Below are positions 22,346 to 31,841 of a stretch of 64,000 bases of DNA, one piece after another. Position 1 is the stretch's first letter. Each line of letters starts with the position of its first letter. The stretch is taken from positions 62,001 to 126,000 of the forward strand of contig NZ_CP170547.1 in NCBI RefSeq assembly GCF_042695135.1. Direction: 5' to 3'. The notes beneath the pieces were generated by a model. That model was not told the origin of the DNA. It saw only the letters and a list, made by a program, of their open reading frames with translations, and ran no database searches. Source of the DNA: Epilithonimonas sp042695135. Its GTDB lineage: Bacteria > Bacteroidota > Bacteroidia > Flavobacteriales > Weeksellaceae. Position numbers and translations under genes: made by a program.

Positions 22346-23968
22346 ATGTTAACAGTATCTAATTTATCATTACAGTTCGGGAAAAGAGTACTTTTTGATG
22401 AAGTCAATATAAAATTTACAAAAGGAAACTGCTATGGTATCATTGGTGCCAACGGTGCAGGAAAATCAACCTTCCTTAAAATATTAAGTGGAAAGCAGGA
22501 TCCGACTTCGGGTCACGTTTCTTTGGAAAACGGAAAAAGAATGTCTGTTCTGGAGCAGGATCACTTTGCTTATGACAACTTCACCGTTCTTGAGACTATT
22601 CTGAGAGGTAACAAAATGCTTTTCGAAATCAAGGAAGAGATGGATGCGCTCTATGCAAAGGAAGATTTTTCTGATGAAGACGGGATCAAAGCTGGTGAAC
22701 TAGGCGTTGTTTATGACGAGATGGGCGGCTGGAACTCAGAAGCTGATGCGCAGACTTTGCTTTCCAATGTTGGGATTTCAGAAGATATGCACTATCAGTT
22801 GATGGGCGAACTTGAGAATAAAGATAAAGTAAGAGTTTTGCTGGCTCAGGCATTGTTCGGGAATCCGGATGTTTTGATTCTGGATGAGCCTACCAATGAT
22901 TTGGACATCGCAACTATCGCATGGCTAGAGGATTTCCTTGCAGATTACGAGAATACTGTCATCGTGGTTTCTCATGACCGTCACTTCCTGGATACGGTTT
23001 GTACGCACATCGGTGATTTGGATTATGCTAAATTGAATCTTTATACCGGTAACTACTCTTTCTGGTATCAGGCTTCACAATTGGCAACCAGACAAAGAAA
23101 TCAGGCTAATAAAAAAGCGGAGGACAAGAAAAAAGAATTACAGGATTTTATCGCAAGATTCAGTTCCAATGTGGCAAAAGCAAAACAGGCTACTGCCCGT
23201 AAGAAAATGATCGACAAGTTGAACATCGATGATATCAAACCTTCATCCAGAAGATATCCAGCCATTATTTTCGATACGGAGAGAGAAGTTGGAGATCAGA
23301 TATTAGATGTAAAGGGTCTTGAAAAAACAAAAGACGGCGAATTGTTATTTTCAAACATTGATCTTAACCTTAAGAAAGGCGACAAAGTGGCTGTAATCTC
23401 CAGAAACTCTTTGGCAATTACTGAGTTTTTCGAAATCCTTGCCGGGAATCTACCTGCAGATAAAGGAAATGTTGCTTGGGGCGTTACAACAAACCAGTCT
23501 CATATACCTTTGGATAATACCACTTTCTTCCAGGAAGATATCAATCTGGTAGATTGGTTGAGACAGTTTACGAAGAATGATGAGGAGCGTCACGAGGAAT
23601 TTATGAGAGGTTTCCTGGGTAGAATGCTTTTCTCCGGAGACGAGGCTCTTAAATCTTGTAAAGTTCTTTCCGGAGGTGAGAAAATGAGATGTATGTTCAG
23701 CAGAATGATGCTTCAGAAAGCGAATGTTCTTTTACTGGATGAGCCTACCAACCACTTAGACCTTGAAAGTATCACCACATTGAATAACTCTTTGAATAAC
23801 TTCAAGGGAAATATTCTTTTGTCTTCTCATGACCATGAGTTGCTTGGAACAGTTTGTAACAGAATCATCGAGCTGACGCCGAAAGGGATCATCGACAGAG
23901 ATATGACTTACGACGAATACTTGTCTGATAAAAAGATCAAAGAATTGCAGGAGCAGATGTATTCTTAA
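22346..23968 (+). CDS. ABC-F family ATPase (YkpA/YbiT-like)
   Basis: 540 residues, two ABC domains and the ABC-F linker rich in Lys and Gln (about 240-295), no membrane part. NBD1 has a normal Walker A GANGAGKST (34-42) and Walker B VLILDEPTND but a weak signature (LMGELENKDKVRVLL). NBD2 has a normal signature LSGGEKMRCMFSRMML and Walker B VLLLDEPTNHLD, but its Walker A is degenerate (ISRNSLAIT, about 351-359, no GK[ST]). In a head-to-tail pair this leaves one full and one degenerate ATP site. ABC-F proteins act on the ribosomal E site; this one resembles the YkpA/YbiT group rather than EttA. Confidence 0.9.
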   Translation: MLTVSNLSLQFGKRVLFDEVNIKFTKGNCYGIIGANGAGKSTFLKILSGKQDPTSGHVSLENGKRMSVLEQDHFAYDNFTVLETILRGNKMLFEIKEEMDALYAKEDFSDEDGIKAGELGVVYDEMGGWNSEADAQTLLSNVGISEDMHYQLMGELENKDKVRVLLAQALFGNPDVLILDEPTNDLDIATIAWLEDFLADYENTVIVVSHDRHFLDTVCTHIGDLDYAKLNLYTGNYSFWYQASQLATRQRNQANKKAEDKKKELQDFIARFSSNVAKAKQATARKKMIDKLNIDDIKPSSRRYPAIIFDTEREVGDQILDVKGLEKTKDGELLFSNIDLNLKKGDKVAVISRNSLAITEFFEILAGNLPADKGNVAWGVTTNQSHIPLDNTTFFQEDINLVDWLRQFTKNDEERHEEFMRGFLGRMLFSGDEALKSCKVLSGGEKMRCMFSRMMLQKANVLLLDEPTNHLDLESITTLNNSLNNFKGNILLSSHDHELLGTVCNRIIELTPKGIIDRDMTYDEYLSDKKIKELQEQMYS

Positions 23969-23992
23969 TCCTGAATTAAAAAATAAATTTTC

Positions 23993-24024
23993 AAAAGCAT
24001 TTCGGAAACGGGATGCTTTTTTGT
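23993..24024 (+). terminator. Terminator of the ABC-F gene
   Basis: Stem AAAAGCAT (23993-24000)/ATGCTTTT (24013-24020) with a 12-nt loop and a T run after it. Confidence 0.75.
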
Positions 24025-24038
24025 TTTAATTTATCGAA

Positions 24039-24290
24039 AGTTGCCTTTTTGCATTTGAATCGTGCTTTGTTGCTTTTAAATCGTGTCTTGTTGAGTTGGG
24101 ATCGTGTCTTGTTGCATTTTGATTGCCTCTTGTTGCATTTGAATCGTGTCTTGTTGCTTTTTCATGATGCTTTGTTGAGTTTGCATGATGCCTTGTTGCT
24201 TTTACATGATGCCTTGTTGTAATTAATACATCCTTTGTTGTTTTCAAATAATGCCTTGTTATAACTTACATACGGTCTTATTAAATTTAA
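24039..24290. repeat. 21-bp tandem repeat, 12 units with no indels
   Basis: Twelve consecutive 21-bp units (24039, 24060, 24081 and so on to 24290). The core is TCGTGTCTTGTTG followed by a variable CATTTGAA-like part; inner units fit best and the last two decay. It fills the gap between the ABC-F terminator and the amylase gene. Both strands show an open frame of about 70 codons with a seven-residue period (minus strand: ATRHDSN-like), an effect of the period being a multiple of three. No spacers, so not CRISPR. Confidence 0.9.
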
Positions 24291-24364
24291 ATTAGAGAAA
24301 AAAATTAAAATATTTTAAGAACTTAATCAGGCTTTTTTTAATTTTAGAGAAATATATAAGCCTT

Positions 24365-25738
24365 ATGAATTCATTAAAGTATTTACTCCTGGTCCTGATG
24401 ATTCCGTTTCTCGGATTCTCTCAGACCAAAGACGCACGCTATCAGCCAAAACCTTATGTTGAGATCAAGCATCCCGAATGGAGTAAGAATGCGACAATCT
24501 ACGAAGTCAACATCCGACAATACACCAAAGAAGGCACTTTCAAAGCTTTTGAAAAACATTTGCCGAGACTCAAAAAAATGGGCGTTGATATTCTTTGGCT
24601 AATGCCTATTCATCCTATTGGAGAAGAGCATCGGAAAGGAAAATTGGGAAGTTATTATTCCGTAAAAGATTTCAAAGGTGTGAATCCAGATTTCGGCACT
24701 TTAAAAGATTTTAAAAACCTGGTTGATAAGATCCACGCAATGGGAATGTACGTGGTTATAGATTGGGTCGGGAATCATTCCGCTTGGGACAATCCGCTGG
24801 CAAAAGAACATCCGGATTGGTATACAAAATCAAGGGAAGGTAATTTCCAGCCAACACCTTGGTATGATTGGGATGATGTCATCGATTTTGATTACAACAA
24901 TCCTGACTTCCGGGAATATATGACGGGCGCTTTGAAATACTGGGTAAAAGAAGCCAACATTGATGGTTACAGATGTGATGTTGCAGGCTTTATCCCTGTT
25001 GATTTTTGGGAAAATGCGAGAGAAGAAATGGTTGAAATAAAACCCATTTTTATGCTGGCAGAATGGGAATCCAGGGATCTTTACAAAAAGTCATTTGATA
25101 TGACTTATTCGTGGTCGCTTTGGGATAAACTGAAACTTGCAACCACTGGTGGAAAAGGAGCAAACGCACTTTATGAATATATGGCGCACGATGTTGGCAG
25201 CTTCCCATTAGATTCTTACCGAATGCTATTTACAGACAATCACGACAAAAATTCCTGGGAAGGAAATCAATTTTCCAACTTCGGAAAGGGATTGGAAACG
25301 GCGATGGTTCTTTGTGGAACAGCCAACGGAATGCCTTTGGTTTACAGTGGACAGGAAGCGGGACTCGACAGAAGCCTGGAGTTTTTCGAGAAAGACGAGA
25401 TCGTTTGGAAAGATCATAAATTCTACGGAATGTATCAGAAATTATTTGATCTGAAACATAAAAACCAGGCACTTTGGAATGGGAAATATGGCGGTGAAAT
25501 GATAAGAGTGACGAATAACCAAATGAATGATGTCTTATCTATCTACCGGGAAAAGAATAATGATGCGGTTTTATCCATTTTTAATTTTTCGGATAAAAGT
25601 CTTCCTACTAGTCTGGATACGAAATATTACAATGGGCAATACAGAGAATTGTTTACGGGAGAAATCTATAACATCAATGCTGAAAAGACAACTATAACTT
25701 TGAAGCCTTGGGAATATGTTGTTTTGGTGAAGAATTAA
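24365..25738 (+). CDS. Exported GH13 alpha-amylase family protein
   Basis: 457 residues with a signal peptide (MNSLKYLLLVLMIPFLGFSQ). The GH13 (beta/alpha)8 barrel has region I VVIDWVGNHSA, region II GYRCDVAGF with nucleophile Asp205, region III MLAEWE with acid/base Glu233, and region IV LFTDNHDKNSW with Asp294. A short C-terminal beta domain follows (NDAVLSIFNFSDKSLP...). It would hydrolyse alpha-1,4 or related glucans in the periplasm or outside. No sus-type transporter genes are near, so it is not in a typical polysaccharide-utilisation locus. Confidence 0.9.
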   Translation: MNSLKYLLLVLMIPFLGFSQTKDARYQPKPYVEIKHPEWSKNATIYEVNIRQYTKEGTFKAFEKHLPRLKKMGVDILWLMPIHPIGEEHRKGKLGSYYSVKDFKGVNPDFGTLKDFKNLVDKIHAMGMYVVIDWVGNHSAWDNPLAKEHPDWYTKSREGNFQPTPWYDWDDVIDFDYNNPDFREYMTGALKYWVKEANIDGYRCDVAGFIPVDFWENAREEMVEIKPIFMLAEWESRDLYKKSFDMTYSWSLWDKLKLATTGGKGANALYEYMAHDVGSFPLDSYRMLFTDNHDKNSWEGNQFSNFGKGLETAMVLCGTANGMPLVYSGQEAGLDRSLEFFEKDEIVWKDHKFYGMYQKLFDLKHKNQALWNGKYGGEMIRVTNNQMNDVLSIYREKNNDAVLSIFNFSDKSLPTSLDTKYYNGQYRELFTGEIYNINAEKTTITLKPWEYVVLVKN

Positions 25739-25810
25739 AACCATCAAATTTTCGCAGATCAGGCAGATTTTGCAGATTTGATTTAATATTAAAATTATTT
25801 ATTTTTTATT

Positions 25811-25837
25811 CAGCTTCGTTTATACGAGGCTGTTTTT
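25811..25837 (+). terminator. Likely terminator of the amylase gene
   Basis: Stem CAGCTTCG/CGAGGCTG with a 6-nt loop (one G-T wobble) and TTTTTG after it on the plus strand. It overlaps the last codons of rodA on the other strand. Confidence 0.5.
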
Positions 25838-27049
25838 GTCTGCGTAATTGAGTTTGAAGAAGATAAACGTCATGATCGAGAATGCCAAAAGAGAACTTCC
25901 GCCGTAACTGAAAAATGGCAGCGGAATCCCTACAGTAGGGAAAAGTCCCATTACCATCCCAAGATTGATGGAAAAGTGAATCAGTAGAATCGACGCAAAA
26001 CAATACCCGAAAACCCGATTGAACGTGGATTTCTGATTCTCGGCGAGATAATAGATCCTGCCAATAAAAACAGAATAACAGAGAATTAAAATAGAGCTGC
26101 CCAAGAAACCCCACTCTTCGCCAACGGTGCAGAAGATATAATCGGTTTCCTGCTCGGGAACAAATTTTCCCTGCGTTACAGAACCTTGCTTGTAACCTTT
26201 TCCCATTATGCCGCCGGAACCAATCGCAGTTTTAGAATACAATAAGTTATATCCGGAAGTATCACGGAATGCTTTTTCGCCTTTGTATAAAACCTCGATT
26301 CTCTCCCGCTGGTGTTTAGGCATTTTGGAAAGAATATAAGTGGAAGAATATGATAATCCGCTGAGAAAGCCCACTGTAAGGACAATCCCGATAATCAACA
26401 TTACATTTCCCTGGATCTTATAAAAATTAAGAAAAACATAAATCGCCGCAATAATCAGAATTGCAATCGTAATATATAAAGGATTGACTGCAATTGAAAT
26501 TAGAAAAACAGCAGCAAAGACAAAGATGATCCCGAACAACCAACCGGAAAGTCCCTCTCTGTAAAGTGCCATCACGAAGGCAAAAAACACCAAAAGTGAA
26601 CCCACATCGGGAATCATCAAAACGACAACACCGGGAATACCCACAATCGCTAAAACGGTATAAAGAACTTTTTTATTTTTAAGATTAAAATCCGGACTGG
26701 AAACGTAATTCGCCAACATCAGGGCTGTTCCTATCTTTGCAAACTCGACCGGCTGCATCGTAAACCCACCGAATTTGTACCAGTTTTTCTGACCAAGAAT
26801 CTCTGTCCCAAATGGAAATAATCCAATCAAAAGCAGTACGCCACCGACATAGATTATCGCCGACATATTTTCGAAGAATTTGGTTCTCATAAAGAATATG
26901 ATCATCCCGACAAACAATGAGATTCCGAAGAACATCAATTGCTTGCTTCCCAACTTGGCATCCACACTATTGATATTAATAATAGCGAAAACACAAAGCA
27001 GGATATAAAGTCCAATCCCTAATTTATCTATCCCTTCTGCCCACTTCAT
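25820..27049 (-). CDS. rodA: Rod shape-determining peptidoglycan polymerase RodA
   Basis: 409 residues, about ten membrane helices, SEDS family. Conserved pieces are NWYKFGGFTMQPVEFAKIGT, the extracytoplasmic GKGYKQGSVTQGKFVPEQET-D and VGEEWGFLGS, and near the end GLFPTVGIPLPFFSYGGSSL, all typical of RodA/FtsW. RodA makes glycan strands together with PBP2 in the elongasome. It is the last gene of the mreBCD-mrdA-rodA operon and overlaps mrdA by 4 nt. Confidence 0.96.
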   Translation of the reverse strand: MKWAEGIDKLGIGLYILLCVFAIININSVDAKLGSKQLMFFGISLFVGMIIFFMRTKFFENMSAIIYVGGVLLLIGLFPFGTEILGQKNWYKFGGFTMQPVEFAKIGTALMLANYVSSPDFNLKNKKVLYTVLAIVGIPGVVVLMIPDVGSLLVFFAFVMALYREGLSGWLFGIIFVFAAVFLISIAVNPLYITIAILIIAAIYVFLNFYKIQGNVMLIIGIVLTVGFLSGLSYSSTYILSKMPKHQRERIEVLYKGEKAFRDTSGYNLLYSKTAIGSGGIMGKGYKQGSVTQGKFVPEQETDYIFCTVGEEWGFLGSSILILCYSVFIGRIYYLAENQKSTFNRVFGYCFASILLIHFSINLGMVMGLFPTVGIPLPFFSYGGSSLLAFSIMTFIFFKLNYADKNSLV

Positions 27050-29073
27050 TTTTTACCGGATTTTAGAGGTTTAATTTTGGAACTGTCTTTCTTTAATTTT
27101 CTATTTTCGATGGCCTGCAGGCTGTCTTTTATCCTCTTAAGTTTTACAGTATCCTTTGGCGGTTCTTTGTACCAGCCTTTTCGTTTCATTTCTGAAATAT
27201 ACTGGCGTTTATATTCCGGCATAAAGCTGGACGTGATCATTTTCTTGTAAAGATTTTCTCTTTTCAGTTCTCCTGTAATGTACTTTTCTGCAATTACGGT
27301 ACAAGCAGGACCGGCCCACGTTGCACCAAAACCAGCGTGTTCCATAACAGCAACCACTACAATTTTCGGTTTGTCAGCAGGTGCTATCAATACAAAGATC
27401 GAATTATCTTTTCCCTGAGGAACCTGTGCCGTTCCAGTTTTAGCCAGCTGTGTAAAATCTTTAGATCTAAGGCTTCTTCCGGTTCCTTTTATCATAACGG
27501 CTTCCATCCCCTGAAGAACTACGTTGTAGTAATGCGGATTCTGGATCATCGTCATGTGTTTTTTCTTGAATCTCGGATCCGGATTTGGTTTTCCATCGAT
27601 ACTTTTCACAATATGAGGTGTGTAATACCAGCCTTTATTTGCAATGGCACCAACGAAATTTGCCATCTGCAGCGGTGTCAAAAGAACGTCGCCTTGTCCC
27701 ATCCCGTTGTATAAAGCGCCGGTTGGCATCTCATCCCAGTTTTTAAAATCTGTACGTTTAGAACCACTGGCTTTGTAGATGGATTTCATTCTCTTTTCAT
27801 AAAACTCACCGGAAGGGATTCTACCTTTTGCTCCAACTGCTAAATCGTTATTAAGAAACTCTCCTACTCCAAAACTATTGATGATCTTTTTCCATTCATT
27901 CACACCTCGTGAAGGATCTCCAGGATATTTTTTGATGATGGCCAGATAGGCATACGTAAAATAACAGTTACTGGAAACCTGTATAGCAGGAATAAGCGGA
28001 TCTGCACCACCGTGACCTTTGATACTTTTCCCGCGGTAGAAAAATCCTCTTCCGCAAGGAAAAATAGTCTGATCTGTCATCACGCCCATCTCCATCGCTG
28101 TGAGAGCGGTCAGCAATTTGAAAGTCGATCCTGGCGGATAAGCAGCCTGAACAGACCTGTCGAAAGTCGGTTTGTTTTCAAAGATTGTATCGGTGGCTAA
28201 TTTATATAGGTTTCGTGATTTATTTGGTCCTGTAAAAAGGTTCGGATCGATGTCCGGTCCGGTTGCCATCGTCAGAATTTCACCGTTATTGGGATCCAGA
28301 GCTACGACTGCGCCGTGTTTGTTCACGAGCATTTCTTCAGCCATTCTTTGAAGATCGTAATCGATGGTCAGAGTTAAATCTTTTCCGGTAACCACTTCTT
28401 TGTCCAATTCTCCGTTTTTGTAAGAACCGATGCTTCTTTGGCGAATGTCTTTCTGAATATATTTCATTCCTTTTTCGCCACGAAGTTCTTTTTCATAAGA
28501 TTTTTCCACCCCACTTTTCCCGGCAAAATCACCTGGTAAATAGTAGAGTGAATCTTTCTTGATATCGTTATCATTCACCTGATTCGTATAACCCAAAAGG
28601 TTTCCTGAAGTATTAATTTCATATTGTCTCTGCGGACGAGGAACGATGCTGAAAGCCGGATATTTAAAGATCAACTCCTGGATTCTTGCCATTTCTTCAC
28701 GACTTAGATTTTTCATAAAAGTCATAGGCGTCAATCGGGAGTAGTATTTTTCCTTTTCAATATTTTTCATCGTCTGGATGAAATCGGACTTTGTAATTCC
28801 TAATAATTTACAAAATCCTATGGTATCAAAATCCGGTTTGAGAAGTGCTGCAGTGTAAGAGATCTCAAAAGACGGCTGGTTGCCAACCAATATTTTTCCG
28901 TTCCTGTCAAAAATGACACCTCTTGGAGGGATGACATATTCTATTTTGATAGACGTATTTGCAGCATTCAAAGCATATCGGTCGGTGAGTAATTGCAAAT
29001 AAGAAAGCCTTGCAATAAAAATTAATGCAATGATAGAAAGAGCGAGAATGATCTTGAGATATTGTGACTTCAT
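27046..29073 (-). CDS. mrdA: Penicillin-binding protein 2
   Basis: 675 residues: one membrane helix (about 7-25), a dimerisation domain with PPRGVIFDRNGKILVGN, and a C-terminal transpeptidase with S-T-F-K (316-319, in PPGSTFKLL), SSN (367-369) and KTGTAQ (545-550). It cross-links peptidoglycan during elongation and pairs with RodA, whose gene overlaps it. A basic tail of about 60 residues (rich in Lys/Ser) follows the transpeptidase domain. 83 nt separate it from mreD. Confidence 0.96.
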   Translation of the reverse strand: MKSQYLKIILALSIIALIFIARLSYLQLLTDRYALNAANTSIKIEYVIPPRGVIFDRNGKILVGNQPSFEISYTAALLKPDFDTIGFCKLLGITKSDFIQTMKNIEKEKYYSRLTPMTFMKNLSREEMARIQELIFKYPAFSIVPRPQRQYEINTSGNLLGYTNQVNDNDIKKDSLYYLPGDFAGKSGVEKSYEKELRGEKGMKYIQKDIRQRSIGSYKNGELDKEVVTGKDLTLTIDYDLQRMAEEMLVNKHGAVVALDPNNGEILTMATGPDIDPNLFTGPNKSRNLYKLATDTIFENKPTFDRSVQAAYPPGSTFKLLTALTAMEMGVMTDQTIFPCGRGFFYRGKSIKGHGGADPLIPAIQVSSNCYFTYAYLAIIKKYPGDPSRGVNEWKKIINSFGVGEFLNNDLAVGAKGRIPSGEFYEKRMKSIYKASGSKRTDFKNWDEMPTGALYNGMGQGDVLLTPLQMANFVGAIANKGWYYTPHIVKSIDGKPNPDPRFKKKHMTMIQNPHYYNVVLQGMEAVMIKGTGRSLRSKDFTQLAKTGTAQVPQGKDNSIFVLIAPADKPKIVVVAVMEHAGFGATWAGPACTVIAEKYITGELKRENLYKKMITSSFMPEYKRQYISEMKRKGWYKEPPKDTVKLKRIKDSLQAIENRKLKKDSSKIKPLKSGKK

Positions 29074-29156
29074 ATGTACTTTTATATTTTTTCAGAGGAC
29101 ATATGCAAACTCAATGTGAGAGCTTTTTTTGTTTTGTTAAATACATTCTTTCGGTT

Positions 29157-29663
29157 TCAGACTTTTTGCTTGATTTTAAATGCTAATGCATAGGCTAATA
29201 TAAATACAAACGAAATTATACTGGTAACTATTACATTAAATAAAATTTCAAAAAATCTGTCGAACTTAAAAAACTCGATGTACTGAACCAAAAGCTGATG
29301 GATGAAAATACTGGTTACAATAAAGAAGATGAACTGTGTCCACTGGATACTCTGGAATGAGAAAAAATCTGTCGTTGTATCTGTGGAAGTTCTGAATATT
29401 ATCGTTCTGAAATAAGCGACAACCGTGGTTGCAAAAGCATTGATTCCCCAGGTTCCCAAAAACGCATCAACGCATAATCCTAAAATAAAACTCAATGCCA
29501 AAAAATGAAATCTATTTCTGAAAAACGGATAAAACATTACAAAGACAGGATAAAGCACAGGAATATATTGCCCAAAAAGAGCCACTCTGTTCAGAATGAA
29601 AATCTGAAAAGCCGTCAGCAATGCGATCAAAACAAGATCTGATACAACGTTTCTACTGATCAT
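29157..29663 (-). CDS. mreD: Rod shape-determining protein MreD
   Basis: 168 residues with five or six membrane helices. Sequence identity in this family is low; the assignment rests on position between mreC and mrdA, length, and motifs such as LNRVALFGQYIPVLYPVFVM and FRNRFHFLALSFILGLCVDA (G-x-x-x-D). It is thought to help assemble MreC, PBP2 and RodA at the inner membrane. It overlaps mreC by 11 nt. Confidence 0.88.
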   Translation of the reverse strand: MISRNVVSDLVLIALLTAFQIFILNRVALFGQYIPVLYPVFVMFYPFFRNRFHFLALSFILGLCVDAFLGTWGINAFATTVVAYFRTIIFRTSTDTTTDFFSFQSIQWTQFIFFIVTSIFIHQLLVQYIEFFKFDRFFEILFNVIVTSIISFVFILAYALAFKIKQKV

Positions 29664-30507
29664 CTTTTTTAATTTGAGCTTTTAATGTATCATCGATTTT
29701 CTGAACTTCAGATTTCTTCAAATTTCTTACGACATAAACTGTACTTAATTTTCCAATCTTCTCGCTGAGTTCTACGGAAATATCCCAAAAACCCGTTTTG
29801 CTGTCCACTTCGTAGCCTGCAACTGTTCCCACCATAATTCCGGCAGGAAAAATAGAGGATTTGCCATCGGTCACAACGGAGTCACCAACTTTCAGAGGAA
29901 CATACTTTGGAATATCGGAAAGTGTCATCGTTCTTGTATCGTCACCTTTCCAGGATAATGTTCCGAAATAACCGGACTTCTTAAGAGCGGCACTGATCTT
30001 TATTTTATTGACACTTAGAATTGATTTGACCAAAGAATAATTATCAGTTGTATTGATAACGATCCCGGCAATTCCACGAGGCGCAATAACACCCATATTG
30101 GAACTTATGCCTTGAAGACGTCCGCGGTTGATTGTGTAATAATTATCTCGCCTGTTGATGCTGTTGAAAACCACTTCACCATCTACAAAAGTGTAGATCT
30201 GACCGCCACCAATGGTATCGTAAACTCTTCGGAAACTTGGATTTTTTGCTTTATCTTTTCCATAAAGTTGCACCATCAAAGCTTTGTTCTGAGTGACAAG
30301 ATCTTCATTGATTTGTTTCAGTTTCAGGTAAGAAGTTCCTTCATCAATGTAGCCAGAAACCCACGAATTGAAAGCTGCAGTCTTGGCCGCAATGAAACTT
30401 TGCTGCATTGTATTTTTGCTGAAAATAAGTACAATTGCTACCAATTGCAAGAATACAAAGAACACAAACAAAGCATTCTTAGAAAAAAATCTCAGCAAAG
30501 CACCCAT
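29653..30507 (-). CDS. mreC: Rod shape-determining protein MreC
   Basis: 284 residues: one membrane helix (LFVFFVFLQLVAIVLIFSKN), a coiled-coil stretch to about residue 80, then the two beta-barrel domains with GVIAPRGIAGIVINTTDNYS and DSVVTDGKSSIFPAGIMVGT, the signature of MreC. It activates PBP2 in the elongasome. 24 nt downstream of mreB. Confidence 0.95.
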   Translation of the reverse strand: MGALLRFFSKNALFVFFVFLQLVAIVLIFSKNTMQQSFIAAKTAAFNSWVSGYIDEGTSYLKLKQINEDLVTQNKALMVQLYGKDKAKNPSFRRVYDTIGGGQIYTFVDGEVVFNSINRRDNYYTINRGRLQGISSNMGVIAPRGIAGIVINTTDNYSLVKSILSVNKIKISAALKKSGYFGTLSWKGDDTRTMTLSDIPKYVPLKVGDSVVTDGKSSIFPAGIMVGTVAGYEVDSKTGFWDISVELSEKIGKLSTVYVVRNLKKSEVQKIDDTLKAQIKKDDQ

Positions 30508-30531
30508 CTAAAAACTTGAGAAAAATCTTAA

Positions 30532-31557
30532 TTATTTGATAAGGAAATTGAATTTGTCCATATTTTTAAGAGCAATTCCGGTCCCTCTAACTACCGCTCT
30601 CAAAGGATCTTCTGCTACGAAAACAGGAAGTCCTGTTTTTCTGTGAAGTCTGTCTGCCAAACCTCTTAGCAAAGCTCCGCCACCGGCAAGATAGATTCCG
30701 GTTTTGTAGATATCAGCAGCCAGTTCCGGAGGTGTAAGAGATAACGTTTCCATTACCGCATCTTCGATTCTGATAATCGATTTATCTAATGCTTTAGCAA
30801 TTTCTTTATAGTTCACCATAATCTCTTTTGGTTTTCCGGTGATGAGATCACGCCCTTGTACAGGAATATCGTCAATTGGAACATCCAATTCTTCGACAGC
30901 AGAACCAACTTCGATTTTGATTCTTTCCGCCGTTCTTTCTCCGATGTATAAATTATGATGCGTTCTCAGGTAATAAGCAATATCATTGGTGAAAACGTCA
31001 CCTGCAATTTTTACAGATTTGTCACAAACAATTCCGCCAAGCGCAACCACAGCAATTTCAGTAGTTCCACCACCTATATCGATGATCATATTACCTTCCG
31101 GTTTCTGAACATCAATCCCGACTCCTATTGCAGCAGCCATTGGCTCATAAATCAAACGAACTTCTTTCGCATTCACTTTCTGAGCAGAATCTCTTACAGC
31201 TCTTTTCTCAACCTCAGTAATTCCTGAAGGGATACAGATCACGATTCTAAGAGCAGGCTGAAAAAGTTTCCCTTTGATACCCGGAATTTGTTTGATGAAT
31301 TCCTTGATCATATGTTCTGAAGCGTGGAAATCCGCGATAACACCATCCTTCAGCGGACGAATGGTTTTGATATCTTCGTGGGTTTTTCCCTGCATATGTT
31401 TTGCTTGTTCACCAACGGCAATCGGCTTTCCAGTTGAGCGTTCTATTGCAACAATAGACGGCTGATCCACAACTATTTTGTTATTGTGTATGATAAGCGT
31501 GTTAGCAGTTCCCAAGTCAATCGCAATCTCTTGCGTAAACATATCCAATATACCCAT
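30532..31557 (-). CDS. mreB: Rod shape-determining actin-like protein MreB
   Basis: 341 residues, typical length. Actin-fold motifs: phosphate 1 AIDLGTANTLIIH, NMIIDIGGGTTEIAVVALGG for phosphate 2, and YLAGGGALLRGLADRL for the adenosine site. It polymerises on the inner membrane and directs the elongasome. First gene of the five-gene operon; -7 element at 31582-31589. Confidence 0.98.
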   Translation of the reverse strand: MGILDMFTQEIAIDLGTANTLIIHNNKIVVDQPSIVAIERSTGKPIAVGEQAKHMQGKTHEDIKTIRPLKDGVIADFHASEHMIKEFIKQIPGIKGKLFQPALRIVICIPSGITEVEKRAVRDSAQKVNAKEVRLIYEPMAAAIGVGIDVQKPEGNMIIDIGGGTTEIAVVALGGIVCDKSVKIAGDVFTNDIAYYLRTHHNLYIGERTAERIKIEVGSAVEELDVPIDDIPVQGRDLITGKPKEIMVNYKEIAKALDKSIIRIEDAVMETLSLTPPELAADIYKTGIYLAGGGALLRGLADRLHRKTGLPVFVAEDPLRAVVRGTGIALKNMDKFNFLIK

Positions 31558-31581
31558 TTTGTTCAGTAATTATTAAGTTTA

Positions 31582-31589
31582 CAAAGATA
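31582..31589 (-). promoter_or_regulatory. -7 promoter element of the mre operon
   Basis: TATCTTTG on the minus strand, exact match to TAnnTTTG, 24 nt upstream of the mreB ATG. Confidence 0.5.
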
Positions 31590-31823
31590 TAAATTTAGAC
31601 GCATTCTCTATCTTGAATTGAAAATAATTTGGTTAAAATTTCCTTAAAATTTCAATAAATTATATTGCTGAATAATTCTGAATATCAATTAGAAATCAAA
31701 AATTATTACTCTTACATCAAATCTTTGAAATTTTTATTATTCTTATACGATTCATGGTTTTGTTTATAGATTTTATCAATTTCTCAAAATGATATTCGGA
31801 AAGAGTCTTTGTATTAAATATTG

Positions 31824-31831
31824 TAAATTTG
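31824..31831 (+). promoter_or_regulatory. -7 promoter element of hemA
   Basis: TAAATTTG, exact match to TAnnTTTG, 10 nt upstream of the hemA ATG, so the leader would be only a few bases. Confidence 0.55.
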
Positions 31832-31841
31832 CACACTGAAA

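Noticed and set aside
24026..24247. Minus-strand 73-codon frame with a repeated ATRHDSN-like heptad
   Set aside because: The 21-bp period keeps frames open on both strands. There is no clear start signal, and the units vary without visible codon-level constraint. Kept as a repeat, with the coding option noted in the finding.
24039..24290. CRISPR array
   Set aside because: Units are contiguous with no unique spacers and no cas genes are nearby.
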